This document shows positions 18,740 through 26,909 of a DNA stretch of 64,000 nt, piece after piece. The translations under genes and the position numbers were made by a program. Source of the DNA: Kineococcus endophyticus. GTDB taxonomy: Bacteria; Actinomycetota; Actinomycetes; Actinomycetales; Kineococcaceae. Position 1 is the stretch's first letter; each line of letters opens with the position of its first letter. The stretch spans positions 186,001 through 250,000 of the forward strand of contig NZ_JBFNQN010000004.1 of NCBI RefSeq assembly GCF_040796495.1, in the 5' to 3' direction. Below the pieces are notes generated by a model. That model ran no database searches. It was not told where the DNA came from and worked only from the letters and a program-made list of their open reading frames with translations.

Positions 18740-19993
18740 GTGGGCCCACGCATCCGGGTGCTCACGGTGGACGACTCCGTCGTCGTCCGCCGGATCGTCA
18801 CCGACGTGCTGGCGTCCGACCCGGCCATCGAGGTCGTCGGAACGGCCCCCAACGGCAAGATCGCGCTCGACAAGATCGTCCAGCTCAAGCCCGACGTGGT
18901 GACCCTGGACATCGAGATGCCCGTCATGGACGGCCTCGAGGCGATCAAGGAGATCCGCAAGATCGACCGGAAGCTCCCGGTCATCATGTTCTCCACGCTC
19001 ACCGAGCGCGGCGCCACCGCGACCCTGGAGGCCCTGTCCTCCGGTGCGTCCGACTACGTCACGAAGCCGGCCAACGTCGGCAGCGTCAACGAGTCGATGG
19101 AGTCGGTCCGCCAGCAGCTCATCCCCAAGATCAAGGCGCTCGTGCCGGGGATTGCGGCCGCCGCCGCGCCCGTCGCCGCGGCCCCCGCTCCGGCGCGGCC
19201 CGCGACGCCCGTCACGACCCGCACGCGCACCTCGGCCGCCAAGGCCCCGCGCGCCCTCGTCATCGGCTCCTCCACCGGTGGGCCCGAGGCCCTGTCGGCG
19301 GTGCTGGCCAAGCTCCCCGCCGGTCTCGGCGTCCCCGTCCTGGTCACCCAGCACATGCCGCCGGTGTTCACCCGGCTCTACGCCCAGCGGCTCGACAAGT
19401 CGTCCGCGCTGCGGGTCGTGGAGGCCACCGACGGCGAACCCGTCGTGGCGGGCACCGTCTACGTCGCCCCCGGTGACTTCCACATGGAGGTCGTCCGCCG
19501 GGGCCCGGCGATGGCGATCAAGTTGAACCAGGGTCCTGCCGAGAACTTCTGCAGACCCGCCGTCGACGTGATGGTGCGTTCGGCGGTCGCCGCCTACGGC
19601 GGCGAGCTCCTGGCCGTGATCCTCACGGGCATGGGCTCGGACGGGAAGCTCGGCTGCAAGGCCCTGGCCGCCGCAGGGGGGCAGGTCCTGGCGCAGGACG
19701 AGGCCACCTCGGTGGTCTGGGGGATGCCGGGAGCCGTGGCCCGCGAGGGCGTCGCGGACGAGGTCCTGCCCCTGGGGTCCATCGCCGACGCCATCCAGCG
19801 CCGGCTCGGGCCCGCCCGGTCGGTGTCCGCACCGCCACCGCGGGCGACCGCGAGCACCACCCCGAGCAGCACCACCCGCCCCGCCCCCAGCACCACCCCC
19901 AGCCCCGCCCGCACCAGTTCCCTTCCGCCGGCACGACCGCCGGCGTTCCGTCCGGCCGCCCCCGCGGCCCGTCCCTCCCAAGGCAGGTGGTGA
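18740..19993 (+). CDS. cheB: Chemotaxis response regulator protein-glutamate methylesterase
   Basis: 417 residues. Receiver domain (5-125) with phosphoacceptor Asp57 (TLDIEMP), an Ala/Pro linker, then the methylesterase domain with Ser178 (GSSTGGP), His205 (TQHMPP) and Asp301 (MGSDG), the full CheB triad. It removes methyl groups from chemoreceptors for adaptation. The last 60 residues are a Pro/Ser/Thr/Ala tail not typical of the family. GTG 18740 starts just before the receiver domain; the frame is open upstream but non-homologous. cheR follows after one base. Confidence 0.94.
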   Translation: MGPRIRVLTVDDSVVVRRIVTDVLASDPAIEVVGTAPNGKIALDKIVQLKPDVVTLDIEMPVMDGLEAIKEIRKIDRKLPVIMFSTLTERGATATLEALSSGASDYVTKPANVGSVNESMESVRQQLIPKIKALVPGIAAAAAPVAAAPAPARPATPVTTRTRTSAAKAPRALVIGSSTGGPEALSAVLAKLPAGLGVPVLVTQHMPPVFTRLYAQRLDKSSALRVVEATDGEPVVAGTVYVAPGDFHMEVVRRGPAMAIKLNQGPAENFCRPAVDVMVRSAVAAYGGELLAVILTGMGSDGKLGCKALAAAGGQVLAQDEATSVVWGMPGAVAREGVADEVLPLGSIADAIQRRLGPARSVSAPPPRATASTTPSSTTRPAPSTTPSPARTSSLPPARPPAFRPAAPAARPSQGRW

Positions 19994-19994
19994 C

Positions 19995-20825
19995 ATGGCA
20001 CTCACGACCACAGCCTTCGACTGGGTCTGCACACTCGTGCGCAAGGAGAGTGCGATCGTCCTCGAGAAGGGCAAGGAGTACCTCGTCGAGTCGCGTCTGG
20101 TCCCGCTGGCGCGGGCCGCCGGCGCGAGCGACGTCTCGGCCTACGTCGACGGGATCCGGCTGCGTCCGGACCGTCGTGCGCAGACGGCGATCGTCGAGGC
20201 GCTCACCACGAACGAGACGTCGTGGTTCCGCGACGGCGCCCCGTTCACGGCCTTCTCGACCTCGGTCGTGCCCGCGCTGAAGCAGGCGCGCGCCACGACC
20301 CGGTCGCTGCGCATCTGGTCGGCGGCCAGCTCCACCGGCCAGGAGGCCTACAGCCTGGCGATCTCGCTGCAGGACAGCCTGATCGCCGAGGGGTGGCGGG
20401 CCGAGATCATCGGCACCGACCTGTCCAACGAGGTGCTGGAGAAGGCCAAGGCCGGCCGGTACTCGCAGTTGGAGATGAACCGCGGGCTGCCGGCCCCGAT
20501 GCTCGTGCGCCACTTCACGCGCGTCGGGACGCAGTGGCAGGTGAACGACGACATCAAGCGGATGGTGCGCTTCCAGCAGCTGAACCTCACGAGCTCGTAC
20601 GCGGCCCTGGGCCAGTTCGACGTGGTGTTCCTGCGGAACGTCCTCATCTACTTCGACCTCGAGACCAAGCGCGACATCCTGTCCCGCGTGCGCAAGGTGC
20701 TCAAGCCCGGGGGATACATGTTCCTCGGGGGTGCAGAAACGACGCTGGGCGTCGATGAGAACTGGGACCGCGAACTCATCGGACGGGTTTCGGTCCACCG
20801 TCCCAAGAACGGAGGTCAGGCATGA
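19995..20825 (+). CDS. cheR: Chemotaxis protein methyltransferase CheR
   Basis: 276 residues, SAM-dependent methylation of receptor glutamates. The N-terminal helical domain (to about 75) contains NETSWFRD; the catalytic domain has WSAASSTGQEAYSLA (SAM motif I) near 100 and FDVVFLRNVLIYFD near 205. ATG 19995 lies one base after cheB, and its stop overlaps cheY (ATGA). Balanced with cheB it sets receptor adaptation. Confidence 0.95.
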   Translation: MALTTTAFDWVCTLVRKESAIVLEKGKEYLVESRLVPLARAAGASDVSAYVDGIRLRPDRRAQTAIVEALTTNETSWFRDGAPFTAFSTSVVPALKQARATTRSLRIWSAASSTGQEAYSLAISLQDSLIAEGWRAEIIGTDLSNEVLEKAKAGRYSQLEMNRGLPAPMLVRHFTRVGTQWQVNDDIKRMVRFQQLNLTSSYAALGQFDVVFLRNVLIYFDLETKRDILSRVRKVLKPGGYMFLGGAETTLGVDENWDRELIGRVSVHRPKNGGQA

Positions 20826-21205
20826 AGGCTCTGGTCGTGGATGACTCCCGCGCCATGCGGAAGATCATCGCAGGTGCACTGCGCAAGCTCGGGTACGAGA
20901 CGGTCGAGGCGGCCGACGGCGCCGAGGCGCTGAAGGTCCTCGAGGCGGGCCCCCTGCCCGACCTCGCGACGGTCGACTGGAACATGCCGGTGATGGACGG
21001 TCTCACGTTCGTCACCCAGGTCCGGGCGAACCGCGACTACCGCGCGCTCACGCTGATGATGGTGACCACGGAGGCCGAGCACGGGCAGATCGTCCGCGCC
21101 CTCGCCGCCGGTGCCCACGAGTACCTCATCAAGCCGTTCACGGTCGAGTCGCTGGAGGAGAAGCTCTCCCTGCTCGGCCTGCTCCCGGAAGGGGTCCAGG
21201 CATGA
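20822..21205 (+). CDS. cheY: Chemotaxis response regulator CheY
   Basis: 127 residues, a stand-alone receiver. Acidic pair VVDDSRAM near 6-9, phosphoacceptor Asp52 (TVDWNMPVMDG), Thr near 82 (MVTTEAEHG) and Lys104 (LIKPF). It carries the CheA phosphate to the flagellar switch. Its start overlaps cheR by 4 bases and its stop overlaps the cheX-like gene by 4, indicating tight coupling. Confidence 0.93.
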   Translation: MKALVVDDSRAMRKIIAGALRKLGYETVEAADGAEALKVLEAGPLPDLATVDWNMPVMDGLTFVTQVRANRDYRALTLMMVTTEAEHGQIVRALAAGAHEYLIKPFTVESLEEKLSLLGLLPEGVQA

Positions 21206-21708
21206 CCGAACTGGTCGAGGAGTTCTACGACGAACCCACCGACTACGTCGAGGACGAGGCCCTGGGCCAGATCGTCGACGCGATGTGGGCGTCGTACTTC
21301 GCGCACACCGAGTTCCTGCTGCCGTCGTTCGACCAGCACGACATCGAGGGCGACATCTTCTGCGCGTCGGTCACGATCTCCGGCGCCCGCCCGGGCATCG
21401 TCACCGTCAGCGTCGAGCGCACGCTCGGTCTGCCGCTGGCGCAGGCCCTCCTCCAGGAGGACGGCGAGCTGACCGACGAGGACGTCTACGACTCCCTCGG
21501 CGAGGTCGCCAACATCGTCGGCGGCAACATCAAGGCCCTCGTCCCCGACGCGGGTCCGCTGGGTCTGCCGGTCGTCTCCACCGCCCTGCCCCTGCACGGC
21601 GCCTCCGACCGCCTCGCGGCGCGTCTGGACGCCAACTGGAAGGGTCAGTGGCTGACCTTCGAGGTGTGGCTGGCCGGCGGCAACGGTTCCGAGAACGTGG
21701 GGGGATGA
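21202..21708 (+). CDS. cheX: CheX-like chemotaxis phosphatase
   Basis: 168 residues of the CheC/CheX/FliY phosphatase class, which dephosphorylates CheY-P. The signature Glu-x-x-Asn is Glu101 and Asn104 in SLGEVANIVGGN, followed by a proline-containing strand region. Only one such motif is present, as in CheX. ATG 21202 overlaps the cheY stop. Since no cheZ is visible, this and the next gene are the best candidates for signal termination. The acidic N-terminus (EEFYDEPTDYVEDE) is unusual. Confidence 0.85.
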   Translation: MTELVEEFYDEPTDYVEDEALGQIVDAMWASYFAHTEFLLPSFDQHDIEGDIFCASVTISGARPGIVTVSVERTLGLPLAQALLQEDGELTDEDVYDSLGEVANIVGGNIKALVPDAGPLGLPVVSTALPLHGASDRLAARLDANWKGQWLTFEVWLAGGNGSENVGG

Positions 21709-21712
21709 CGAC

Positions 21713-22609
21713 GTGAAGGCCCTCGTGGTCGACGACAGCCGCGTCATGCGGCAGATCGTCATCCGCACCCTCCGCCAGGCCGGGTACGACTGGGTCGAGG
21801 TGGTCCAGGCCGAGAACGGCAAGGAGGGTTTCGACGCGGTCCGCAAGGAGAACCCGGACATCGTCCTCTCCGACTGGAACATGCCCGAGGCCACGGGGAT
21901 CGAGATGCTCCAGAACCTGCGCGGTTCCGGCATCGACGTGCCGTTCGGCTTCGTGACGTCGGAGGGTTCGGAGGAGATGCGGGACAAGGCGGCGGCCGCC
22001 GGCGCCCTGTTCCTCATCGCCAAGCCGTTCACCCCCGAGGCGTTCGCCGCGGCCCTGGCCCCGGTCCTCGGTGGTGACGCCGGTTCCGGTGCCGTCGAGA
22101 CGTCGGTGGCGCAGGGCGAGGTGAAGTTCGACGTCAACCCGTTGCCGTCGAACCTCGCGATCCGCAACCTGCTCTCGGACCTGCTCAACCGCGACGTCGA
22201 CCTGTCCGACGGGCGTCCGCTGCCCGTCGGCGGCAAGCCCGGGTCGCTCGTCGGCCTGTACGTGGACGACCACCTGAAGTCCAAGGCCGTCGTGGTCTTC
22301 GACTTCGCGCTGGCCGCCCACGCCGGTGCCGCGATCGGCCTGCTGCCCCCCGGGGCCAGCGAGGACGCCATCGACGACAAGGAACTGCCGGAGAACCTCG
22401 CGGTGAACTCGCGCGAGGTCCTCAACATCATGGCGTCGCTGTTCAACGTCGAGGGTGCCGCGCACCTGAAGCTGTACGCGTCCTACGTGCCCGGCGAGGC
22501 CCTGCGCCCCGACGTGGCCGACTGGGCGACCCGCACGGGCAGCCGCCTGGACCTCACGGTCTCGGTCGCCCGCTACGGCAAGGGCGCGCTGAGCATCGTC
22601 ACGTTCTGA
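21713..22609 (+). CDS. Response regulator fused to a CheX-like phosphatase domain
   Basis: 298 residues. N-terminal receiver (1-122) with Asp54 (LSDWNMPEATG) and Lys in LIAKPF. After a linker the C-terminal part (about 140-298) contains NSREVLNIMASLFN, where Glu235 and Asn238 fit the Glu-x-x-Asn motif of CheC/CheX proteins. The layout suggests a phosphatase whose activity is set by its own receiver, or a CheY sink with built-in turnover. GTG 21713 is 4 bases after cheX. It is the last gene of the cheB-R-Y-X operon and is followed by a terminator. Confidence 0.82.
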   Translation: MKALVVDDSRVMRQIVIRTLRQAGYDWVEVVQAENGKEGFDAVRKENPDIVLSDWNMPEATGIEMLQNLRGSGIDVPFGFVTSEGSEEMRDKAAAAGALFLIAKPFTPEAFAAALAPVLGGDAGSGAVETSVAQGEVKFDVNPLPSNLAIRNLLSDLLNRDVDLSDGRPLPVGGKPGSLVGLYVDDHLKSKAVVVFDFALAAHAGAAIGLLPPGASEDAIDDKELPENLAVNSREVLNIMASLFNVEGAAHLKLYASYVPGEALRPDVADWATRTGSRLDLTVSVARYGKGALSIVTF

Positions 22610-22621
22610 CGCGCTGGACCA

Positions 22622-22653
22622 GGAACCCCTCGCCCTGCCGGGCGGGGGGTTCC
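22622..22653. terminator. Terminator between the che operon and the converging EAL gene
   Basis: A 14-bp stem (GGAACCCCTCGCCC against GGGCGGGGGGTTCC, one T-G pair) with a TGCC loop begins 13 bases after the operon's last stop and ends 23 bases before the end of the converging gene; likely bidirectional. Confidence 0.8.
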
Positions 22654-22675
22654 CGTCGTTCCCGCGGGGTGCGCG

Positions 22676-23794
22676 TCAGCTCGTGACGACGGCGGTCGTC
22701 GCGTCCGGCCCGCCGCCCCAGACGGGGTCCGTGGTCGGGCGGCCCAGCAGGTACCCCTGACCGCACTCGACGCCGAGCTCGCCGAGCACGGTCAGCTCGT
22801 CGGGACGCTCGACGCCCTCGGCGACCATCGTCGAGCCGAGTTCGGAGGCGAAACCCACCAGCGCCCGGGCCACCGCGCGCCGGGCCGGGTCGCCGTCGAT
22901 GCCGCGCACGAAGGCGATGTCGAGCTTGACGATGTCCGGGGTCAGCTGCAGGACGTGCTGCAGGCTGGCGAACCCGGCGCCGGTGTCGTCGACGGCGATG
23001 CGGATGCCGTGCCGGCGCAGTTCCGCGGTCGCCTCGGTGAGGGCGTCGTAGTCGTCGACCGGGTCGTGCTCGGTGATCTCGACGACGAGCCGGTCCGGCA
23101 ACCCCGAGAGCAGCAGGTCGTGGGTGGAGCCGTCCAGCAGGGCCTCGGCGGAGGCGTTGACGCTCAGGTAGGCGCCGGCGGGGACGGACCGCAGCAGGGG
23201 CAGGGCCGAGGCGATGGCCGCCTGCTCGAGCCGGACGCCGACACCGGAAGTCCGGGCGTCGGTGAAGACCTGCTCGGGGCGGCGCGGCGACCCCTCCGGC
23301 CCGGTGAAGCGGCTCAGCGCCTCCGCCCCGACCGTCGCGCCCGTGCGCAGGTCGACGATCGGCTGCAGGACGGTGGTGCGGCCGGCGCCGGCGACGAAGG
23401 CGTCGAGGGAGGCGAGCCGGTCGTCCCGCTCGGCGCGGCGGCGGTCCCGGTGGTGCAGCACCCCGGCGACCAGCGCCGCCACGACGTGCAGGGCCTCGAG
23501 CTGGCGGGAGGCGAGGTCGTCCTCGGACGTGTCGGCGGGGCCGACCCCCACGAGCCGGCCGCCGGGCACCCCGTCGGGCCGGACGACGTCCACGCCCAGC
23601 GGTGCGGCGGCGAGGTCGGTGTCGGCGAGCAGCCGGACGGTGGCGTGGGGGTCCAGCACGCTGCTCGTCTGCTCGACGTGGTGCGGGCTCGCGCGGGTCG
23701 GTCGCGTGAGGGCGGCGACGGGGGTGCCGAAGATGTCCCGGGCCAGGTCCAGGAGCTGGGCGACGGCGTCCGCGTCGTCGCCCTGACCTCGCAC
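22676..23794 (-). CDS. EAL-domain cyclic-di-GMP phosphodiesterase with N-terminal sensor region
   Basis: 372 residues. Residues 1-115 resemble a GAF-type sensor; the EAL domain spans about 135-365. Catalytic residues look complete: EAL in GAEALSRF, Asn in SVNASAE, Glu in VVEITEH, the Asp pair in AVDDTGAGFASL, Lys in VKLDIAF and Glu in VAEGVE. It should hydrolyse c-di-GMP to pGpG. No membrane helices. Placed next to the chemotaxis operon, it may tune motility. Confidence 0.88.
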   Translation of the reverse strand: MRGQGDDADAVAQLLDLARDIFGTPVAALTRPTRASPHHVEQTSSVLDPHATVRLLADTDLAAAPLGVDVVRPDGVPGGRLVGVGPADTSEDDLASRQLEALHVVAALVAGVLHHRDRRRAERDDRLASLDAFVAGAGRTTVLQPIVDLRTGATVGAEALSRFTGPEGSPRRPEQVFTDARTSGVGVRLEQAAIASALPLLRSVPAGAYLSVNASAEALLDGSTHDLLLSGLPDRLVVEITEHDPVDDYDALTEATAELRRHGIRIAVDDTGAGFASLQHVLQLTPDIVKLDIAFVRGIDGDPARRAVARALVGFASELGSTMVAEGVERPDELTVLGELGVECGQGYLLGRPTTDPVWGGGPDATTAVVTS

Positions 23795-24066
23795 CGGTGG
23801 TCCTCCCGCGGTCGTGCCGTCCGTCGCTGGTCGTGTCGTGGTGACCGCGCGGACCCGACGGAACGCACCGTGCGGGAACGGCGCGAACTGCCCGTGACAC
23901 TGCTGTCCGCTCGACCATCCCAGACCGGTCGGGTCGACACAATCACGAAGAGGTCACAGTCACCGACCGTCACTCCCCGCAGTCCGGCGGCGGGCTGCCT
24001 CTGGTCGCGGGGCCCGTGGCCCCAGTAGCTTCACGGGGTCCGGTCCGTGCGTCCCAGGAGGCCGTC

Positions 24067-24486
24067 GTGCCCTCGAACCTGTCGCCCTACCTCAGCTTCC
24101 GCGGCCAGGCGAAGGAGGCGATGACCTTCTACCGCGACGTCCTCGGTGGCACCCTCGACCTGACGACGTTCGGCGAGTTCGGCGCCCCGCCCGGCGTCGA
24201 CCCCGAGCTCGTCATGCACTCCCAGCTCTCCACGCCGCAGGGCTGGCTGCTCATGGGCTCCGACGTGCCGCCCGGGATGGACTTCACCCCCGGCGCCAGC
24301 ATCACCGTCGCCCTCACCGGCGACGACGCCGACGTCCTGCGCCCCGCCTTCGCCGCCCTGGCCGAGGGCGGGACGGTCGAGACGCCGCTGGAGGCGCAGA
24401 TGTGGGGCGACGAGTACGGCGCCCTCGTCGACCGGTACGGGATCCACTGGATGGTGAACCTCTCCGCCCCCGCCGCCTCCTCCTGA
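24067..24486 (+). CDS. VOC-superfamily protein, PhnB-like
   Basis: 139 residues of the glyoxalase/bleomycin-resistance fold (PhnB/YjdN group): PYLSFRGQAKEAMTFYRDVLGG at the start, MHSQL strand near 55, and WGDEYGALVDRYGIHWMVNL at the end. The function of this subgroup is generally unknown. GTG 24067 has AGGAGG 6 bases upstream. It is divergent from the EAL gene across a 270-base region in which I see no further gene. Confidence 0.85.
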   Translation: MPSNLSPYLSFRGQAKEAMTFYRDVLGGTLDLTTFGEFGAPPGVDPELVMHSQLSTPQGWLLMGSDVPPGMDFTPGASITVALTGDDADVLRPAFAALAEGGTVETPLEAQMWGDEYGALVDRYGIHWMVNLSAPAASS

Positions 24487-24551
24487 CCCACCTGCCGGGG
24501 GCGCGCCCCAGATCGGTGCGACGGGGGTGGGAGACGGGGGGTGAGGGGGCG

Positions 24552-25292
24552 TCAGGGACGGCCGGAGGGGCCGTGGCGGCGCATCCGCAGCACCGCGACC
24601 ATCGCCTCGCGGATGATCGCCTTCGACATCTTCGACGTCCCGTGCGTCCGCTCGGTGAAGAGGATCGGCACCTCGCGCACGGTCGCGCCCTGCTGCAGGG
24701 CGGCGAGCGTCGTCTGGATCTGGAAGGCGTACCCCGCGGCCGTCAGCTGCGAGAGGTCCAGCGAACGGAGGAGGTCGGCGCGCCACGCCTTGAACCCGCC
24801 GGTGAGGTCGGCGACGGGGGCGCGCAGCAGCACGCGGGCGTAGACGTTCGCGCCCCGCGAGAGCGCCTTGCGGTACCAGGGCCACGCGTCGTCGAGGGCG
24901 CCGCCGGGCACGTACCGGGCGCCGAGGACCAGGTCCGCACCCGCCGCGATCTGCGCCAGCATCCGCTCCAGCGCCTCGACGGGGTGGGAGCCGTCGGCGT
25001 CCATCTGCACGACGACGTCGTGGTCGCCGGTGGCCAGGGCGTGCGCGAAACCGGCGCGGTAGGCGGCGCCGAGGCCGTCCTTCGTCGTCCGGGTCAGCAA
25101 CCGCACGCGCCCCTGCGCGTACTGCGCCGCGGCCTGCTCGACGAGGGCGCCGGTGCCGTCGGGGGAGGAGTCGTCCACCACGAGGACGTCGGGGGCGACC
25201 GGTGAGCCGAGGATCCGCTCGAGCATGCCGGTGATGTTGTCGGCCTCGTCGTACGTGGGCAGGACGACGACGCAGCGGAGGGCTTCGGCCAA
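24552..25292 (-). CDS. ppm1: Polyprenol monophosphomannose synthase (GT2)
   Basis: 246 residues. GT2 fold with VVLPTYDEADNI at the N-terminus, VVDDSSPDGTG near 38, the metal-binding QMDADGSH near 90 and GYAFQIQTT near 175, the pattern of dolichol/polyprenol-phosphate mannose synthases. It moves mannose from GDP-mannose to a polyprenol phosphate for mannosylated cell-envelope products. No ATG or GTG lies near the domain start; TTG 25292 gives the expected N-terminus and is my choice. No membrane domain is attached, so it is catalytic only. Confidence 0.86.
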   Translation of the reverse strand: MAEALRCVVVLPTYDEADNITGMLERILGSPVAPDVLVVDDSSPDGTGALVEQAAAQYAQGRVRLLTRTTKDGLGAAYRAGFAHALATGDHDVVVQMDADGSHPVEALERMLAQIAAGADLVLGARYVPGGALDDAWPWYRKALSRGANVYARVLLRAPVADLTGGFKAWRADLLRSLDLSQLTAAGYAFQIQTTLAALQQGATVREVPILFTERTHGTSKMSKAIIREAMVAVLRMRRHGPSGRP

Positions 25293-25454
25293 CGGGAACT
25301 CGCTCGGTGATCGGCGGACGGGTCGCCCGACGCTACCCCACCCGCACCGCCCGTCCCGCCGGGCGCGGCGTGTCCGCGCGGCGGTCCGGGCGTCGTGTCG
25401 CACCCGTGCGGCACGATCGGCCCCGGGCTGGACGACTGCTGCGGAGGGGGTCGC

Positions 25455-26516
25455 GTGATCAAGTACCTGGGCTCGAAACGACGGCTCGTCCCGGTCCTGG
25501 GCGAGCTGTTCGCGGGCAGCGGCGCCCGCACGGGTCTGGACCTGTTCACGGGCACGACGCGCGTGGCGCAGGAGATGTGCCGCCGCGGGATGGACGTCAC
25601 GGCCGTCGACACCGCCAGCTACTCGGAGGTCCTCGCGCAGTGCTACGTGGAGGCCGACGCGGACACCGTCGACGCCGCCGAGGTCGCCGGGGCGCTGGAC
25701 CGCCTGGCGTGTCTGGAGCCCGTCCGCGGGTACGTCACCGAGGTGTTCTGCGAACGCTCGCGGTACTTCCAGCCCCGCAACGGCATGCGGATCGACGCCG
25801 TCCGGCAGGGCATCGACGACCTGTACGGCGACTCCCCGCTGCGGTCGCTGCTGCTGACGAGCCTGCTGCGCGCCGCCGACGCCGTCGACTCCACCGTGGG
25901 GGTGCAGATGGCCTACCTCAAGGAGTGGTCGCGCCGCTCGGCCCGCGAGCTGGTCCTGCGGCCGCCCGTCCTCACGCCGGGGGCGGGACGCGCGGTCCGC
26001 GCCGACGCGGCGAGCGTCGTCGACGACCTGCCGCACGTGGACGTCGCCTACCTCGACCCGCCGTACAACAAGCACCGTTACTTCGCGAACTACCACGTCT
26101 GGGAGACGCTCGTCCGCTGGGACCGCCCCGAGCCGTACGGGGTCGCGGCCAAGCGCGCCGACTGCCGGGACGCCGTGAGCCGCAGCGTCTTCAACGGCCG
26201 ACGGACGATGCCGGCCGCCCTCGCCGAGACGGTCCGCCGGGTGCGGGCCGACACCGTCGTCCTCAGCTTCTCCGACGAGGGCTACGTCGCCCTGCCCGAC
26301 CTCGTCGAGATGTGCCGCGCCCGGGGCCAGGACGTGCGGACCCTGTCCTTCGAGAGCGACCGCTACGTCGGCGCGAAGATCGGCATCCACAACCGGGCGG
26401 GGGAGAAGGTCGGGTCCGTGGGCCGGCTGCGCAACGTCGAGCACCTCGTCCTCGCCGGCGACGGCGACCGGCTCGACGCGATGGTCGCGCGCGTCGCCGC
26501 GCTGCAGGAGGCGTGA
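25455..26516 (+). CDS. DNA adenine methylase (D12 class), orphan
   Basis: 353 residues. IKYLGSKRRL at the N-terminus and motif I LDLFTGTTRVAQEM near 37 bind SAM; catalytic motif IV is DPPYN starting at Asp201, specific for N6-adenine methylation. GTG 25455 follows GGAGGGGG by 6 bases. The stop overlaps by one base the start of a small HTH gene. No restriction endonuclease gene is adjacent, so it may be an orphan epigenetic methylase or half of a split system. Target sequence unknown. Confidence 0.85.
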   Translation: MIKYLGSKRRLVPVLGELFAGSGARTGLDLFTGTTRVAQEMCRRGMDVTAVDTASYSEVLAQCYVEADADTVDAAEVAGALDRLACLEPVRGYVTEVFCERSRYFQPRNGMRIDAVRQGIDDLYGDSPLRSLLLTSLLRAADAVDSTVGVQMAYLKEWSRRSARELVLRPPVLTPGAGRAVRADAASVVDDLPHVDVAYLDPPYNKHRYFANYHVWETLVRWDRPEPYGVAAKRADCRDAVSRSVFNGRRTMPAALAETVRRVRADTVVLSFSDEGYVALPDLVEMCRARGQDVRTLSFESDRYVGAKIGIHNRAGEKVGSVGRLRNVEHLVLAGDGDRLDAMVARVAALQEA

Positions 26517-26740
26517 TGGGACTGGAGGACCTGCCGCCCGCCGAGCTCGGCGAGTGGTTCACCGAGGAGAAGCGCCTGCTCGCCCAGCGGGTCCTGCGCG
26601 AGCAGTACGAGCAGGGCCGCAGCATCGCCCAGATCTCCCTCGACACCGGCTACAGCCTGACCCGCGTCCGCAAGCTCCTGCTGCGCGAAGGGGTCGTGCT
26701 GCGCTCGCGGGCGGGAACCCGGTCGAGGGCGTCGGGCTAG
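26516..26740 (+). CDS. Small helix-turn-helix protein coupled to the methylase
   Basis: 74 residues. An N-terminal helical stretch (EEKRLLAQRVLREQYEQG) precedes a clear HTH: SIAQISLDTGYSLTRVRKLL (about 38-57). The start codon shares a base with the methylase stop (TGATG), so the two are co-translated. It could direct or regulate the methylase, or be an independent DNA-binding regulator; neither is shown by sequence. Confidence 0.75.
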   Translation: MGLEDLPPAELGEWFTEEKRLLAQRVLREQYEQGRSIAQISLDTGYSLTRVRKLLLREGVVLRSRAGTRSRASG

Positions 26741-26790
26741 CTGGCAGACTGGGCCCCGCGCCGACCCGCTCGTGGGGGACGGAGCGGCCG

Positions 26791-26883
26791 GGAGGGCTGG
26801 CCGAGTGGTTGAAGGCGGCGGTCTTGAAAACCGCTAGGGAGGTACCCACTCCTTCCTCATGGGTTCGAATCCCATGCCCTCCG
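26791..26883 (+). tRNA. tRNA-Ser (anticodon TGA)
   Basis: Acceptor arms GGAGGGC (26791-26797) and GCCCTCC (26876-26882) pair perfectly; the anticodon stem GCGGT/ACCGC encloses loop CTTGAAA with anticodon TGA at 26825-26827; a long class II variable arm and the T-loop GTTCGAATC are present. Discriminator G at 26883 is followed by genomic CCA (26884-26886). The long variable arm fits serine. Confidence 0.95.
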
Positions 26884-26909
26884 CCACCGCCGACGGCCAT
26901 GATGGCCGC

